A stretch of 13,315 nt of DNA, from the NCBI GenBank assembly GCA_964390795.1, contig CAYMLQ010000138.1, positions 1 through 13,315 of the forward strand, read 5' to 3'. The stretch is from CAYMLQ01 sp964390795. GTDB taxonomy: Bacteria > Verrucomicrobiota > Kiritimatiellia > RFP12 > UBA1067. Below the pieces are notes generated by a model. That model ran no database searches. It was not told the origin of the DNA and saw nothing but the letters and a program-made list of their open reading frames with translations. This document shows positions 1-6,733 of the stretch, one piece after another. Position 1 is the stretch's first letter, and each line of letters begins with the position of its first letter. The position numbers were made by a program, and so were the translations under genes.

Positions 1-464
1 AGCGGCCGGTTCAGCAGGTCGCGCCGCGCCGGCCCGACCAGCCGGATGTCCGGCGGGTTACGGAGAAAGTCGTAGACCGGCTTCAGGCACCCCGCCTTCG
101 CGTCCGCGATCACCGCCTCCATGCGCCCTTCGGCCTCGCCCAGAAACACGCAGTCCGCGTGCGCCTGCGTCTCTTCCGAGTGCAACATCGTCGCGATGCC
201 GCCGAACATCACTCGGATGCCCCGCGCGCGATAGGCGTCGGCGATCGCCCACGCTCGCGGCATCTGGCACGTCAGCATCACCGAAAGCGCGACCAGGTCC
301 GGCGAATCATCGAGCGACAGCGGCTCGACGTTCTCGTCCACAAAGGTGACATGAACGTCCGGCGGCAGCGTCGCCGCAAAGCAGACCGGCCCGTGCGGGG
401 GCAGGTGGAACTCCGTCTGGTGCCTCAGCTTCGGCCATTGGGGATAGATCAGTTTCAGATTCAT
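1..464 (-). CDS. Cobalamin-binding (B12) radical-SAM-type protein, N-terminal part only
   Basis: Partial gene; it runs off the left edge after about 154 codons. I chose the ATG at 464 because AAGG lies 7-8 nt upstream and it begins 15 nt after the stop of the preceding ketosynthase gene. The protein starts MNLKLIYPQWPK and shows the Rossmann-like pattern of N-terminal B12-binding domains in BchE/HpnJ-type radical SAM enzymes: a strand PDLVALSVMLTCQMPRAWAI, then RGIRVMFGGIATMLHSEET, then ADCVFLGEAEGRM, ending in LVGPARRDLL, which resembles the P-x-R-D-L segment that usually precedes the radical SAM barrel. The CxxxCxxC cluster motif would lie beyond the window, so the radical SAM half is inferred from family architecture. 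Enzymes of this type methylate, cyclise or rearrange unactivated carbons. As the last visible gene of the operon it could tailor the acyl chain. Family confident, reaction unknown. Confidence 0.72.
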   Translation of the reverse strand, partial: MNLKLIYPQWPKLRHQTEFHLPPHGPVCFAATLPPDVHVTFVDENVEPLSLDDSPDLVALSVMLTCQMPRAWAIADAYRARGIRVMFGGIATMLHSEETQAHADCVFLGEAEGRMEAVIADAKAGCLKPVYDFLRNPPDIRLVGPARRDLLNRP

Positions 465-479
465 TCGTTACCTTCTTTG

Positions 480-2252
480 CTAAAACACCACGCGTGCGCT
501 CGCCGCCTCCTGCGTCGCCTCAAGCAGCACCACCGCCTCCGCCAGCCCGTCCGCCAACAACCCGCGCGCAGCCCTCAGCGCGCACGCGTCCACCCCTGGG
601 AAGACTCCTGTCCCCGTCGGTCCCGGGAGCGGGGACACTCCTGTCCCCGCAGCCCGCACACTCCCCGCCCCGCCGTCCGTCCCGCCGTCCGCCCCCGCCA
701 CATACAACAGCGGCCCGGTCAGCCGGCAGGCGATCGCGCACTCCGCCGCCACCGACGTCGGCAGCGTGTAAGCGAACATCTGTCCCCGCCCCAGAAGTCT
801 GCCTGCCCCCACGTAATCCGAAAAATAGGCTCGGTTGGCCACCTCGCTCCCGTCGCAATCAAAAGCTACGATTCCCACACGCTTGCTCAAGAAACCCTTC
901 GCGTCCGGCGCCAGCCCCGCCTCGCTCAGCGCGTGGGCCACCGCCTGAAAGGCCTTCCGTGCCTCGGCGCTGAACCGCCCGAAATTGCGCGGCGGAATGA
1001 ACCCCGTGTCGGCAGACGGCGCGCTCGACAGCGACGAAGAGCCCGCGCCCAGCACTTCAGCGTTCGGCGTTCGGCGTTCGGCGTTGGGCCTTCCGTCCGC
1101 CTGCGGAAACGGCCCCAGCGCGAGCGCCAGCGCCGCGTTGACGCCGCCGAACCCGGAGTTCGTGGTCAGCACCACGCCCGCCTGCGGAACCGCGCACGCG
1201 GCCTCCGTCACCCACCCCTGCGCCTCTTCCGAAGGCCGCCGCAAGCCCCCTGTCGGCGGAATCTGACCGCGTCGCAGGAACTCCAGTGAGAGCAGCGCCT
1301 CGGCCAGCCCCGCCGCGCCCAGCGTGTGCCCCATGCCGCCCTTCACCGAGAAGACCGGCAGCGACCGCTCGCCGAACAACCGCCTGAAGGCCAGCATCTC
1401 CATCTGGTCGTTGTACATCGTGCCCGTGCCGTGCGCGCAAACCGCGGCGACCTGCTCCGGCGCGTACCCCGCCATCGCCAGCGCGGCACGCGCCGCCTCG
1501 GCCAGCGGCGCGCCGTCGCGCGACGGACCGGTCAGGTGGTTCGCGTCGCAGGTCATGCCCCAGCCTCCAATCACACCCAGGCACGCCCGTCCCTCACGCT
1601 CCGCGCGCTCCCGGCTCATCAGCAGCGCAAAGGCCGCCGCCGTGCCCAGCGTCACGCCGCGCCGGTCGGCGTCGAACGGCCTCGCCCCCTCCGGGTCGAG
1701 CGCCATCAGCGCGGAGAAGCCGGAAAGCACAAATTCGGAGGCGAGGTCGCAGCCGACCACCAGCGCGCACTCGGACTCGCCCCGCCGGATCGCCGAGGCC
1801 GCCAGCGCCAATGCCGCCGTCGAGGACGCGCACGCCGATGAGACCGCCTGAGCGGACGCCCCCGGCAGCCCGAGCGCCTCGGCGACCCGCTGCGCAAAGC
1901 GCGTGAGGCGACTCTCGCCGGTCGGCGCGGCCCCCGCAAGCACCTCCGCCTCCAGCGCCCCGATTTCCCCAACCGTGGTCGCCACGTACACGGCCGCATC
2001 GGCCGGTACCGGCCCTGCGTCCGCAAACAGCCCGCGCACCAGCGCCAGCAGCCGCGAAGACGCGGGCTCGTCCCCCGCAAGCGGGAGAGCCCCTACGGGC
2101 AGCGCCGCCAGCGCCGGCGGGAAGGCCTCGCCCGCAGGCCGGAACGCGCAGCGGCCCTCCAGCAGACCTTCGGCGCAGCGCGCGACCCCCGGGCCGTACA
2201 CGGAGTCCAGGCCCTGCGCGACCAGCACAACCTCGCTCAGCCGTGCAGGCAT
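480..2252 (-). CDS. Beta-ketoacyl synthase fused to a C-terminal truncated KS-like (chain-length-factor-like) domain
   Basis: 590 aa from the ATG at 2252, which has GGGGGGAG about 6 nt upstream and overlaps the thioesterase gene by 16 nt. The frame stays open upstream to 2552, but that part reads antisensically poor sequence through the thioesterase gene. Residues 1-380 are a FabF-like ketosynthase with a complete catalytic set: Cys141 in SSACASST, His274 in AHGTGT, Lys304 and His309 in VKGGMGHTLGAAG. It should catalyse decarboxylative Claisen elongation on the ACP. Residues about 387-415 are a low-complexity linker encoded by a 7-nt tandem repeat (PNAERRTPNAE). Residues about 417-590 look like the N-terminal half of another KS (FGRFSAEARKAFQAVAHAL, FAYTLPTSVAAECAIACRLT, then AARGLLADGLAEAVVLLEA) with no catalytic Cys, as in the short chain-length-factor-like proteins of aryl polyene clusters. 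A second repeat-derived insert (residues 536-552) sits inside it. KS call firm; CLF role inferred. Confidence 0.88.
   Translation of the reverse strand: MPARLSEVVLVAQGLDSVYGPGVARCAEGLLEGRCAFRPAGEAFPPALAALPVGALPLAGDEPASSRLLALVRGLFADAGPVPADAAVYVATTVGEIGALEAEVLAGAAPTGESRLTRFAQRVAEALGLPGASAQAVSSACASSTAALALAASAIRRGESECALVVGCDLASEFVLSGFSALMALDPEGARPFDADRRGVTLGTAAAFALLMSRERAEREGRACLGVIGGWGMTCDANHLTGPSRDGAPLAEAARAALAMAGYAPEQVAAVCAHGTGTMYNDQMEMLAFRRLFGERSLPVFSVKGGMGHTLGAAGLAEALLSLEFLRRGQIPPTGGLRRPSEEAQGWVTEAACAVPQAGVVLTTNSGFGGVNAALALALGPFPQADGRPNAERRTPNAEVLGAGSSSLSSAPSADTGFIPPRNFGRFSAEARKAFQAVAHALSEAGLAPDAKGFLSKRVGIVAFDCDGSEVANRAYFSDYVGAGRLLGRGQMFAYTLPTSVAAECAIACRLTGPLLYVAGADGGTDGGAGSVRAAGTGVSPLPGPTGTGVFPGVDACALRAARGLLADGLAEAVVLLEATQEAASARVVF
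596..649. repeat. Repeat pair around the palindrome GGGGACACTCCTGTCCCC, inside the KS gene
   Basis: The palindrome lies at 631-648: a 7-bp stem GGGGACA/TGTCCCC with loop CTCC. Its right part, ACTCCTGTCCCCG, occurs again at 604-616 as a direct repeat. Both copies are in frame and encode the unusual GTGVSPLPGPTGTGV stretch of the KS fusion protein. It looks like a short dispersed palindromic element tolerated inside a coding sequence. Only one locus is visible, so the genome-wide dispersal is inferred. Confidence 0.6.
1060..1087. repeat. 7-nt tandem repeat GCGTTCG, four units, inside the KS gene
   Basis: Units lie at 1060-1066, 1067-1073, 1074-1080 and a last imperfect one at 1081-1087 (GCGTTGG). 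On the minus strand they encode PNAERRTPNAE, a 7-residue-period linker between the ketosynthase and the truncated KS-like domain. The same unit recurs in the same orientation at 8974-8994, outside any gene. Confidence 0.85.
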
Positions 2253-2725
2253 GCGAACTCCCCCCGGCGCCACCGCGCCAAACAGTCGGTCCAGATCCGG
2301 GGGGCCGCAAAGCAGACCGCCATGCTCGTGACGTCCATGAAGACCTGCACCGTCCGCGCGACGACGCGCAGCGCATTGTCCGGGCCGTGAACCTGATAGG
2401 ACATGTTCAGCCGCGACGCCTCGGTGCCGTGGAGCCGCGCGGTGACCGTCAGAACCTCGTCCAGCCGCGACGGCTGCAGGTATTCGACCTCGTACGAGAC
2501 CACCGGCGGCTGGACGCCGGCCGCGTAAAACGCCGCGTGCGACAGGCCGCACTCGTCACGCAGCACCGCCGAAGCCTCTTCAAAGAACACCGTATACCGG
2601 CCGAACCAGACGATGCCCATCGGGTCGACCTCCGAAAAGGCGACGCGGTGCGTCACGGACGCGCGCAGCGTCGGATACTCCGGCGCCTCGGGAAACTGCA
2701 GGTACTTCACGCGCCGGCGGCTCAT
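2237..2725 (-). CDS. Acyl-CoA/acyl-ACP thioesterase, 4HBT (YbgC-like) hotdog family
   Basis: 162 aa. The hotdog catalytic segment is at about residues 27-51, SHRVAFSEVDPMGIVWFGRY-like: the Asp of SEVDPMG is the expected catalytic Asp, followed by the family pattern G-x-V-W-x-x-x-Y-x-x-F-F-E-E-A. The length matches 4HBT proteins with an extra C-terminal tail (residues 140-162, RIWTDCLARWRRGEFACLHG) that is overlapped by the next gene and may be partly a lineage extension. The ATG at 2725 overlaps the dehydratase stop as ATGA. The enzyme would hydrolyse a thioester, either releasing the finished chain or editing stalled ACP intermediates. Thioesterases of this type occur in aryl polyene clusters (ApeK role, recalled). 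Substrate unknown. Confidence 0.88.
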   Translation of the reverse strand: MSRRRVKYLQFPEAPEYPTLRASVTHRVAFSEVDPMGIVWFGRYTVFFEEASAVLRDECGLSHAAFYAAGVQPPVVSYEVEYLQPSRLDEVLTVTARLHGTEASRLNMSYQVHGPDNALRVVARTVQVFMDVTSMAVCFAAPRIWTDCLARWRRGEFACLHG

Positions 2726-3093
2726 ACCCTGCCCCCTTGTCCCGCTTCGGCCGCCGCCATAAAGATCATCTCGGCGACCTTCTCCGCGCCGCGCGTCCAG
2801 CGCCCGCTCACCTTGTAGCGCTCAGGGCCGTCGGCTTCGCGCACCGCTTTGAAAGCGAACCCGACCTCCTCTTCCGGCAGCACCGCGCTGCTGAACTTCA
2901 CGCTCGCGAGGCGCTGCAAGCGAAAGGGCCGCGCCATGACCTTGGATACGATCATCACCGCCGCGTCGATGAGGACGACGCCCGGCAGCACCGGGGCCTG
3001 CGGAAAATGCCCGGCGAACACCGGATCCGCGCCCGAAAACCGCACGCTCGCTCCGCCCGCCTCGCCGTCCCGTGTGAGCTGGCTCACTTCCAT
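2722..3093 (-). CDS. FabZ/ApeI-like 3-hydroxyacyl-ACP dehydratase (hotdog fold)
   Basis: 123 aa from the ATG at 3093, behind GGAGG with 7-nt spacing. The first 10 nt overlap the end of the AMP ligase gene. The frame stays open to 4104, but that upstream part is the shadow of the ligase. The core FAGHFPQAPVLPGVVLIDAA matches the FabZ/ApeI active-site segment (His of GHFP; the acidic catalytic position is Asp, in LIDAA, rather than the Glu of classical FabZ). Later text (LASVKFSSAVLPEEEV) matches the second strand of the hotdog. It would remove water from 3-hydroxyacyl-ACP to give the trans-2-enoyl chain. No enoyl reductase is visible in the window, so double bonds would be retained. This is the only dehydratase seen. 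Confidence 0.87.
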   Translation of the reverse strand: MEVSQLTRDGEAGGASVRFSGADPVFAGHFPQAPVLPGVVLIDAAVMIVSKVMARPFRLQRLASVKFSSAVLPEEEVGFAFKAVREADGPERYKVSGRWTRGAEKVAEMIFMAAAEAGQGGRV

Positions 3094-4400
3094 GCCGTCG
3101 CCTCCGTCCGTTCTCGCAAATCGAAAAAGCGTATAGGCTTGCGCGACTGGGGCACGTACACGCGCCGCCGGATCGTTTCCTCGCTCGCCGTGCAAACCTC
3201 CGGGCGCACGCGCAGCCGCGCCTGCAGCAGATCCTGGAGCTTCGCCTTCAGCTCCGGCGCATCCGGGCTCAGCGCCACATGCACGCGCACCCGGTCCGAC
3301 AGCCCCTCGCTCTCCACTTCCAGATAATACTCGCTGACCTCCGGCACGCCGTTCAGCACCTCGAAGACCGTCGCCGGATAGAAGGTGGTACCGCGCACTT
3401 TCAGCATCTGCGCGCGCCGCCCGAGGATGGGGCTCAGCCGCGGCGTCTGACGCCCGCAGGCGCACGGCCCGTCGCTGAAATAGCCGATGTCGCCCGTGCG
3501 GAACCTCACCAGCGGCATGCCCTCGACCCCCAGCGGCGTAACCACGATCTCGCCCGCCTCGCCCGGCGGCAGCGCCCGCCCCGCCTCGTCGACGACTTCC
3601 AGGATACCCAGGTCCGGCGAGGCGTGCCCGCCGCACCGGGCCTCGCACTCGCAGAACGACGTGACGATCTCGGAGGACGAATAGGTCGAGAAGGCCGGCG
3701 CGCCCCAGAGGCTCTCCAGTTCCAGCGCCAGGGCCGTCGGCCGCAGGGACGCATCGCGCAGCGGCTCGCCGATGCAGATCAGCCCCTTGACGCCCAGTGG
3801 CGCCTGGCCCGCCGCGTGGAGATAGCGCCCCAGCTTGCGCAGGAAGCCGGGCACGCCGACCAGGAACGTGGGCCGCATCTGCCCCAGCACCGCCGCGTGC
3901 CCCTCGACCAAGTTGAGTCCGCTGCGCACGCTCGCGGCGCCGACCGCCTGCGCGCCGAGGCAATAGGCGTACCCCGCGACGAAGCAGCGGTCCAAGGTGC
4001 AGGTCAACAGCACGCGGTCGCCCCGCCCCATGCCGCACCCCCTGAAGCAGACCGCCTCGTTGTAGGCCAGCCGCTCCAGATCCCGCGCCGTATACATGAC
4101 GCAAGTCGGCATTCCGGTGGTGCCGGACGACTGCACGATGTCGCGCACCGCCGCCCGCGGCACCGCTAGGAACGCCTCGTTCTGCGCCTCAAGCTCCGCC
4201 TTGGCGGTCAGCGGCAAGCCGCGCAGCGCCTCCAGCGGAAAGCGTTTGACCCCGGGCGCGACGAGCCCCGCAAGCGCCCGCCGGTAAAAGGGCGCGCGCA
4301 AACAGTGGACGAGGTGCCGCGCCAGCAGCGTCTCCTGCCGCGCGCGGATCGCTTCCGGCGGACAGAAGGCGAGGTTGAATGAGCGGCGGAGCGGCGTCAT
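3084..4400 (-). CDS. PaaK-type AMP-forming acyl/aryl-CoA (or ACP) ligase
   Basis: 438 aa, the usual length of phenylacetate-CoA ligase-like proteins. Motifs in order: SSGTTGMPT at 91-99 (ATP phosphate-binding loop), TYSSSE at 239-244 (adenine/acid-binding region), RFRTGDIG at 299-306 (ribose-binding Asp), and a C-terminal domain ending with SRKPIRFFD, whose Lys is the candidate adenylation lysine. A Cys/His set (CECEARCGGH at 250-259, and CACGR at 313-317) matches the Cys-rich lid seen in many PaaK relatives. It would adenylate a carboxylic acid and load it on CoA or directly on the neighbouring ACP. Family preference suggests an aromatic starter, but a fatty acid is possible. It starts in an ATGA overlap with the acyltransferase stop (4397-4400). 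Confidence 0.88.
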   Translation of the reverse strand: MTPLRRSFNLAFCPPEAIRARQETLLARHLVHCLRAPFYRRALAGLVAPGVKRFPLEALRGLPLTAKAELEAQNEAFLAVPRAAVRDIVQSSGTTGMPTCVMYTARDLERLAYNEAVCFRGCGMGRGDRVLLTCTLDRCFVAGYAYCLGAQAVGAASVRSGLNLVEGHAAVLGQMRPTFLVGVPGFLRKLGRYLHAAGQAPLGVKGLICIGEPLRDASLRPTALALELESLWGAPAFSTYSSSEIVTSFCECEARCGGHASPDLGILEVVDEAGRALPPGEAGEIVVTPLGVEGMPLVRFRTGDIGYFSDGPCACGRQTPRLSPILGRRAQMLKVRGTTFYPATVFEVLNGVPEVSEYYLEVESEGLSDRVRVHVALSPDAPELKAKLQDLLQARLRVRPEVCTASEETIRRRVYVPQSRKPIRFFDLRERTEATAWK

Positions 4401-5146
4401 GCGCTGGCCCTCATGCGCTCGACCTCGTGCTGAATCAGGCGGTACACGTGGTTTTTCAGGCGGAACGGAGTCATCTCCCCAAACTCCTCCCAGGCGAGCG
4501 GGTCAAGGCAACGCACGCGGACGGTCGCGGGCTCCAGCACGACAGAGCCCCGCGCCGGCGAGCGCTCGTTGCCGGCGATGCACATCGGCACGATCGGCGT
4601 CCGCGTGGCGAGGGCCAGCCGGAACATCGCCCCGTGAAACGGCCCCATCGGACCCGCGCCCGACCGCGTCCCTTCGGGAAACGCCACGATCGAGGTGCCC
4701 TCCTCCAACAGGCGGGCCGCCGCCGCATGGAACGCCTCCGGCGTCATCGCCCGGATGTTCAGATACCCCGCCCACCGCGCGAAGATCCCCCACACCGGCA
4801 GCTTGAACGGCCACAGGTTCACGACCTGCACCGTCGCCTCCGGCAGCAGCGCCACGAGGAAGGGGTCGGACGAGGAGACGTGGTTCGACACAAAGATCTT
4901 GGCGGTCCGCACCGGGCGCGCGGCCGACTCGTAGACGACGCGGATGAGGGGCCGGGCCAGCCCCCGGATAATGCCGTACCCATACCAGGCGATCATCCGG
5001 CGGAAGCGGCGCCCGTTCTCCTGGCGCGAGACAAAAAGCGAGCCCAGCGCCCCGGCCGGCGTCAACACCAGCACCGCCGCAGCGGTGTACGCCACCAAGA
5101 GCGGGTAAAACACGAAAGCATAAAGAATGGCGACAGCCCGCTTCAA
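4397..5146 (-). CDS. PlsC-type lysophospholipid/1-acylglycerol-3-phosphate acyltransferase
   Basis: 249 aa, membrane-associated. A hydrophobic segment at about residues 4-30 is a likely membrane anchor. The acyltransferase motifs are NHVSSSDP (His89 and Asp94 form the HX4D charge relay) and FPEGTRS at 156-162. The start is TTG at 5146: the ACP stop and this start share TTGA, and AAGG lies about 5 nt upstream. No better ATG is nearby. It would transfer the acyl chain from ACP or CoA to a glycerol-phosphate, lysolipid or other hydroxyl acceptor in the inner membrane. In this operon it suggests that the product is anchored to a lipid, as in aryl polyene and flexirubin clusters, rather than secreted as a free acid. 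Acceptor unknown. Confidence 0.88.
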   Translation of the reverse strand: MKRAVAILYAFVFYPLLVAYTAAAVLVLTPAGALGSLFVSRQENGRRFRRMIAWYGYGIIRGLARPLIRVVYESAARPVRTAKIFVSNHVSSSDPFLVALLPEATVQVVNLWPFKLPVWGIFARWAGYLNIRAMTPEAFHAAAARLLEEGTSIVAFPEGTRSGAGPMGPFHGAMFRLALATRTPIVPMCIAGNERSPARGSVVLEPATVRVRCLDPLAWEEFGEMTPFRLKNHVYRLIQHEVERMRASA

Positions 5147-5400
5147 ACGCCCTTCTCTTTCTGGATGGCCTCGATAAAGGCGTACACGTCCGCCAGCGTG
5201 CGGATCGAGCGGACGCGCACGTCGTCGCGGATCTGTACCGCGAACCGCTTCTGGATCGCCACCACCAGATCCACCGTGTCGAGGCTGTCCAGGCCCAGGT
5301 CAAGGAAGATGTTGGCCTCGGGAACCAGCCGCTCCGGCTCGATCTCGAACGCGTCGGCAAACACCTCGTTGATGATCGGCACAATCTCGTCTCTCGTCAT
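5143..5400 (-). CDS. Acyl carrier protein
   Basis: 85 aa. Small acidic helical protein with the phosphopantetheine site LGLDSLDTVDL, Ser39 being the attachment residue. Length and spacing of the helices match stand-alone type II ACPs. The ATG at 5400 follows GGAG with a short spacer, 14 nt after the upstream KS stop. It carries the growing chain between the ketosynthases, ketoreductase and dehydratase of this operon. It is the only ACP seen; aryl polyene clusters usually have two, so another may be in the gap or beyond the left edge. Confidence 0.93.
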   Translation of the reverse strand: MTRDEIVPIINEVFADAFEIEPERLVPEANIFLDLGLDSLDTVDLVVAIQKRFAVQIRDDVRVRSIRTLADVYAFIEAIQKEKGV

Positions 5401-5414
5401 ATGCACTCCTACCG

Positions 5415-6632
5415 TCAAATCCTGCACACCAGCGAGGCGTTGATGCCTCCGAACGCGAAACTGTTCTTCACGAAACACCGCGCCGACGTCGCCTCCGGCG
5501 CCGTGACGTGCCGGAGGCCCTCGCACTCCGCCGCCACCTTCGTCAGGTTGCGCGTCGGCGGCAGCCTGCCGCGCCTCAGCGCCGCAATCGACGCGATCAG
5601 CTCGATCGCGCCGGACGCGCCGAGCGTGTGCCCAAGGTTTCCCTTGAGGCTGCTCACAGGCACCCCGCCGCCCAGCACCTCGCGGACCGCCGCAGCCTCC
5701 TCGCCGTCGCCCTGCAAGGTCGCCGTCGCGTGCGCGCTCACGTACTCCACGTCGGACGGCGCGCACCCCGCGTCCGCCAGCGCCGCGGCCATGCAGCGTG
5801 CGATGCCTTCGCGGTTTGACTCGCTGATATGCGACCCGCCGCTGCACGTGTGAAAGCCCAACACCTCCGCATACACCGTCGCGCCGCGCGCCAGCGCCCG
5901 CTCGCGCTCCTCCAGAAACAGGATGCCCGCGCCCTCGCCGCACACCAGCCCGTCGCGCGCCGCGTCGAACGGCCGCGAGGCCTCGCCGGGCCGGTCGTTG
6001 TACCCCGTCGAGGCTGCCATCAGCATGTCGAACGAGCCGGTCACCGTCGGGTGCAGCTCCTCGGCCCCGCCGCAGAACACCGCGTCCTGCCGGCCCGAGC
6101 GGATCAGGTCGAACGCCGTGCCGACCGCCTGAAGCCCGGAGGCGCACGCCGCATTCGTCGACAGCAGCACGCCCTGGAGCCCCAGATACTGCGCGATGTT
6201 CATCGCCACCGTGTGGGACAGGCACTGGAAAAACTGCATGGACTGCAACTGCGAGAAATCGCGCTCGGGCAGCATCGTCTCATACACGTTGGACAGCGTG
6301 ATGGCGCTCGGCGCCGTCGACCCCGCGACACACCCCACGCGCCCGCCCCCGAGCGCGCCCGCCTCGCAGCGGGCGTCCAGCAAAGCCTCCATCGCGGCCT
6401 GCGCCGCGAAGACACTCATGCGCCCCATGGAGCGCCGGTTCTGCCGCGGGATGGCCTTCTCGTTCTTCAGCTCGGCAGGCGCCGCGACCAGGCTCCGCAG
6501 CCCTTTGTACGCCGCCCACTCCGGCATCGCGCGGATGCCGTGGCGGCCAGACTCCAGCGCCTCGGCCTGCTCCGCGACATTTCCGCCGAGCGGCGACACC
6601 ACGCCCATTCCTGTGATCACAACCCGTTTCAT
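5415..6632 (-). CDS. Beta-ketoacyl-ACP synthase (FabF-like elongating KS)
   Basis: 405 aa, full length for a FabF/KAS II protein. It begins MKRVVITGMGVVSPLGGNV, the standard KS N-terminus, so the ATG at 6632 is well placed, but its ribosome binding site is lost in the N run that begins at 6634. Catalytic residues: Cys163 in NAACASG, His301 in SAHATATLQGD, Lys330 and His335 in LKGNLGHTLGASG. The C-terminal NSFAFGGINASLV is the usual glycine-rich end. It condenses malonyl-ACP with the growing chain. Two KS proteins plus a truncated KS-like domain in one operon point to a dedicated chain builder rather than housekeeping fatty acid synthesis. Confidence 0.94.
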   Translation of the reverse strand: MKRVVITGMGVVSPLGGNVAEQAEALESGRHGIRAMPEWAAYKGLRSLVAAPAELKNEKAIPRQNRRSMGRMSVFAAQAAMEALLDARCEAGALGGGRVGCVAGSTAPSAITLSNVYETMLPERDFSQLQSMQFFQCLSHTVAMNIAQYLGLQGVLLSTNAACASGLQAVGTAFDLIRSGRQDAVFCGGAEELHPTVTGSFDMLMAASTGYNDRPGEASRPFDAARDGLVCGEGAGILFLEERERALARGATVYAEVLGFHTCSGGSHISESNREGIARCMAAALADAGCAPSDVEYVSAHATATLQGDGEEAAAVREVLGGGVPVSSLKGNLGHTLGASGAIELIASIAALRRGRLPPTRNLTKVAAECEGLRHVTAPEATSARCFVKNSFAFGGINASLVCRI

Positions 6633-6633
6633 T

Positions 6634-6733
6634 NNNNNNNNNNNNNNNNNNNNNNNNNNNNNNNNNNNNNNNNNNNNNNNNNNNNNNNNNNNNNNNNNNN
6701 NNNNNNNNNNNNNNNNNNNNNNNNNNNNNNNNN
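6634..6733. other. Assembly gap (100 Ns)
   Basis: Exactly 100 Ns, the conventional placeholder for a gap of unknown size. It removes the end of the FAD oxidoreductase and the upstream region of the ketosynthase. One or more extra operon genes could be hidden here; the true distance is unknown. Confidence 0.97.

Noticed and set aside
159..1289. Long plus-strand open frame, Arg/His/Pro-rich
   Set aside because: Antisense shadow of the KS fusion and radical-SAM-type genes in high-GC DNA; no domain and improbable composition.
2253..2552. Upstream extension of the KS fusion frame
   Set aside because: It lies wholly within the thioesterase gene, reads low-complexity Arg/Gly sequence, and the ATG at 2252 has a good ribosome binding site.
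3094..4104. Upstream extension of the dehydratase frame
   Set aside because: Out-of-frame shadow of the PaaK-type ligase; the FabZ-like protein is complete from 3093.
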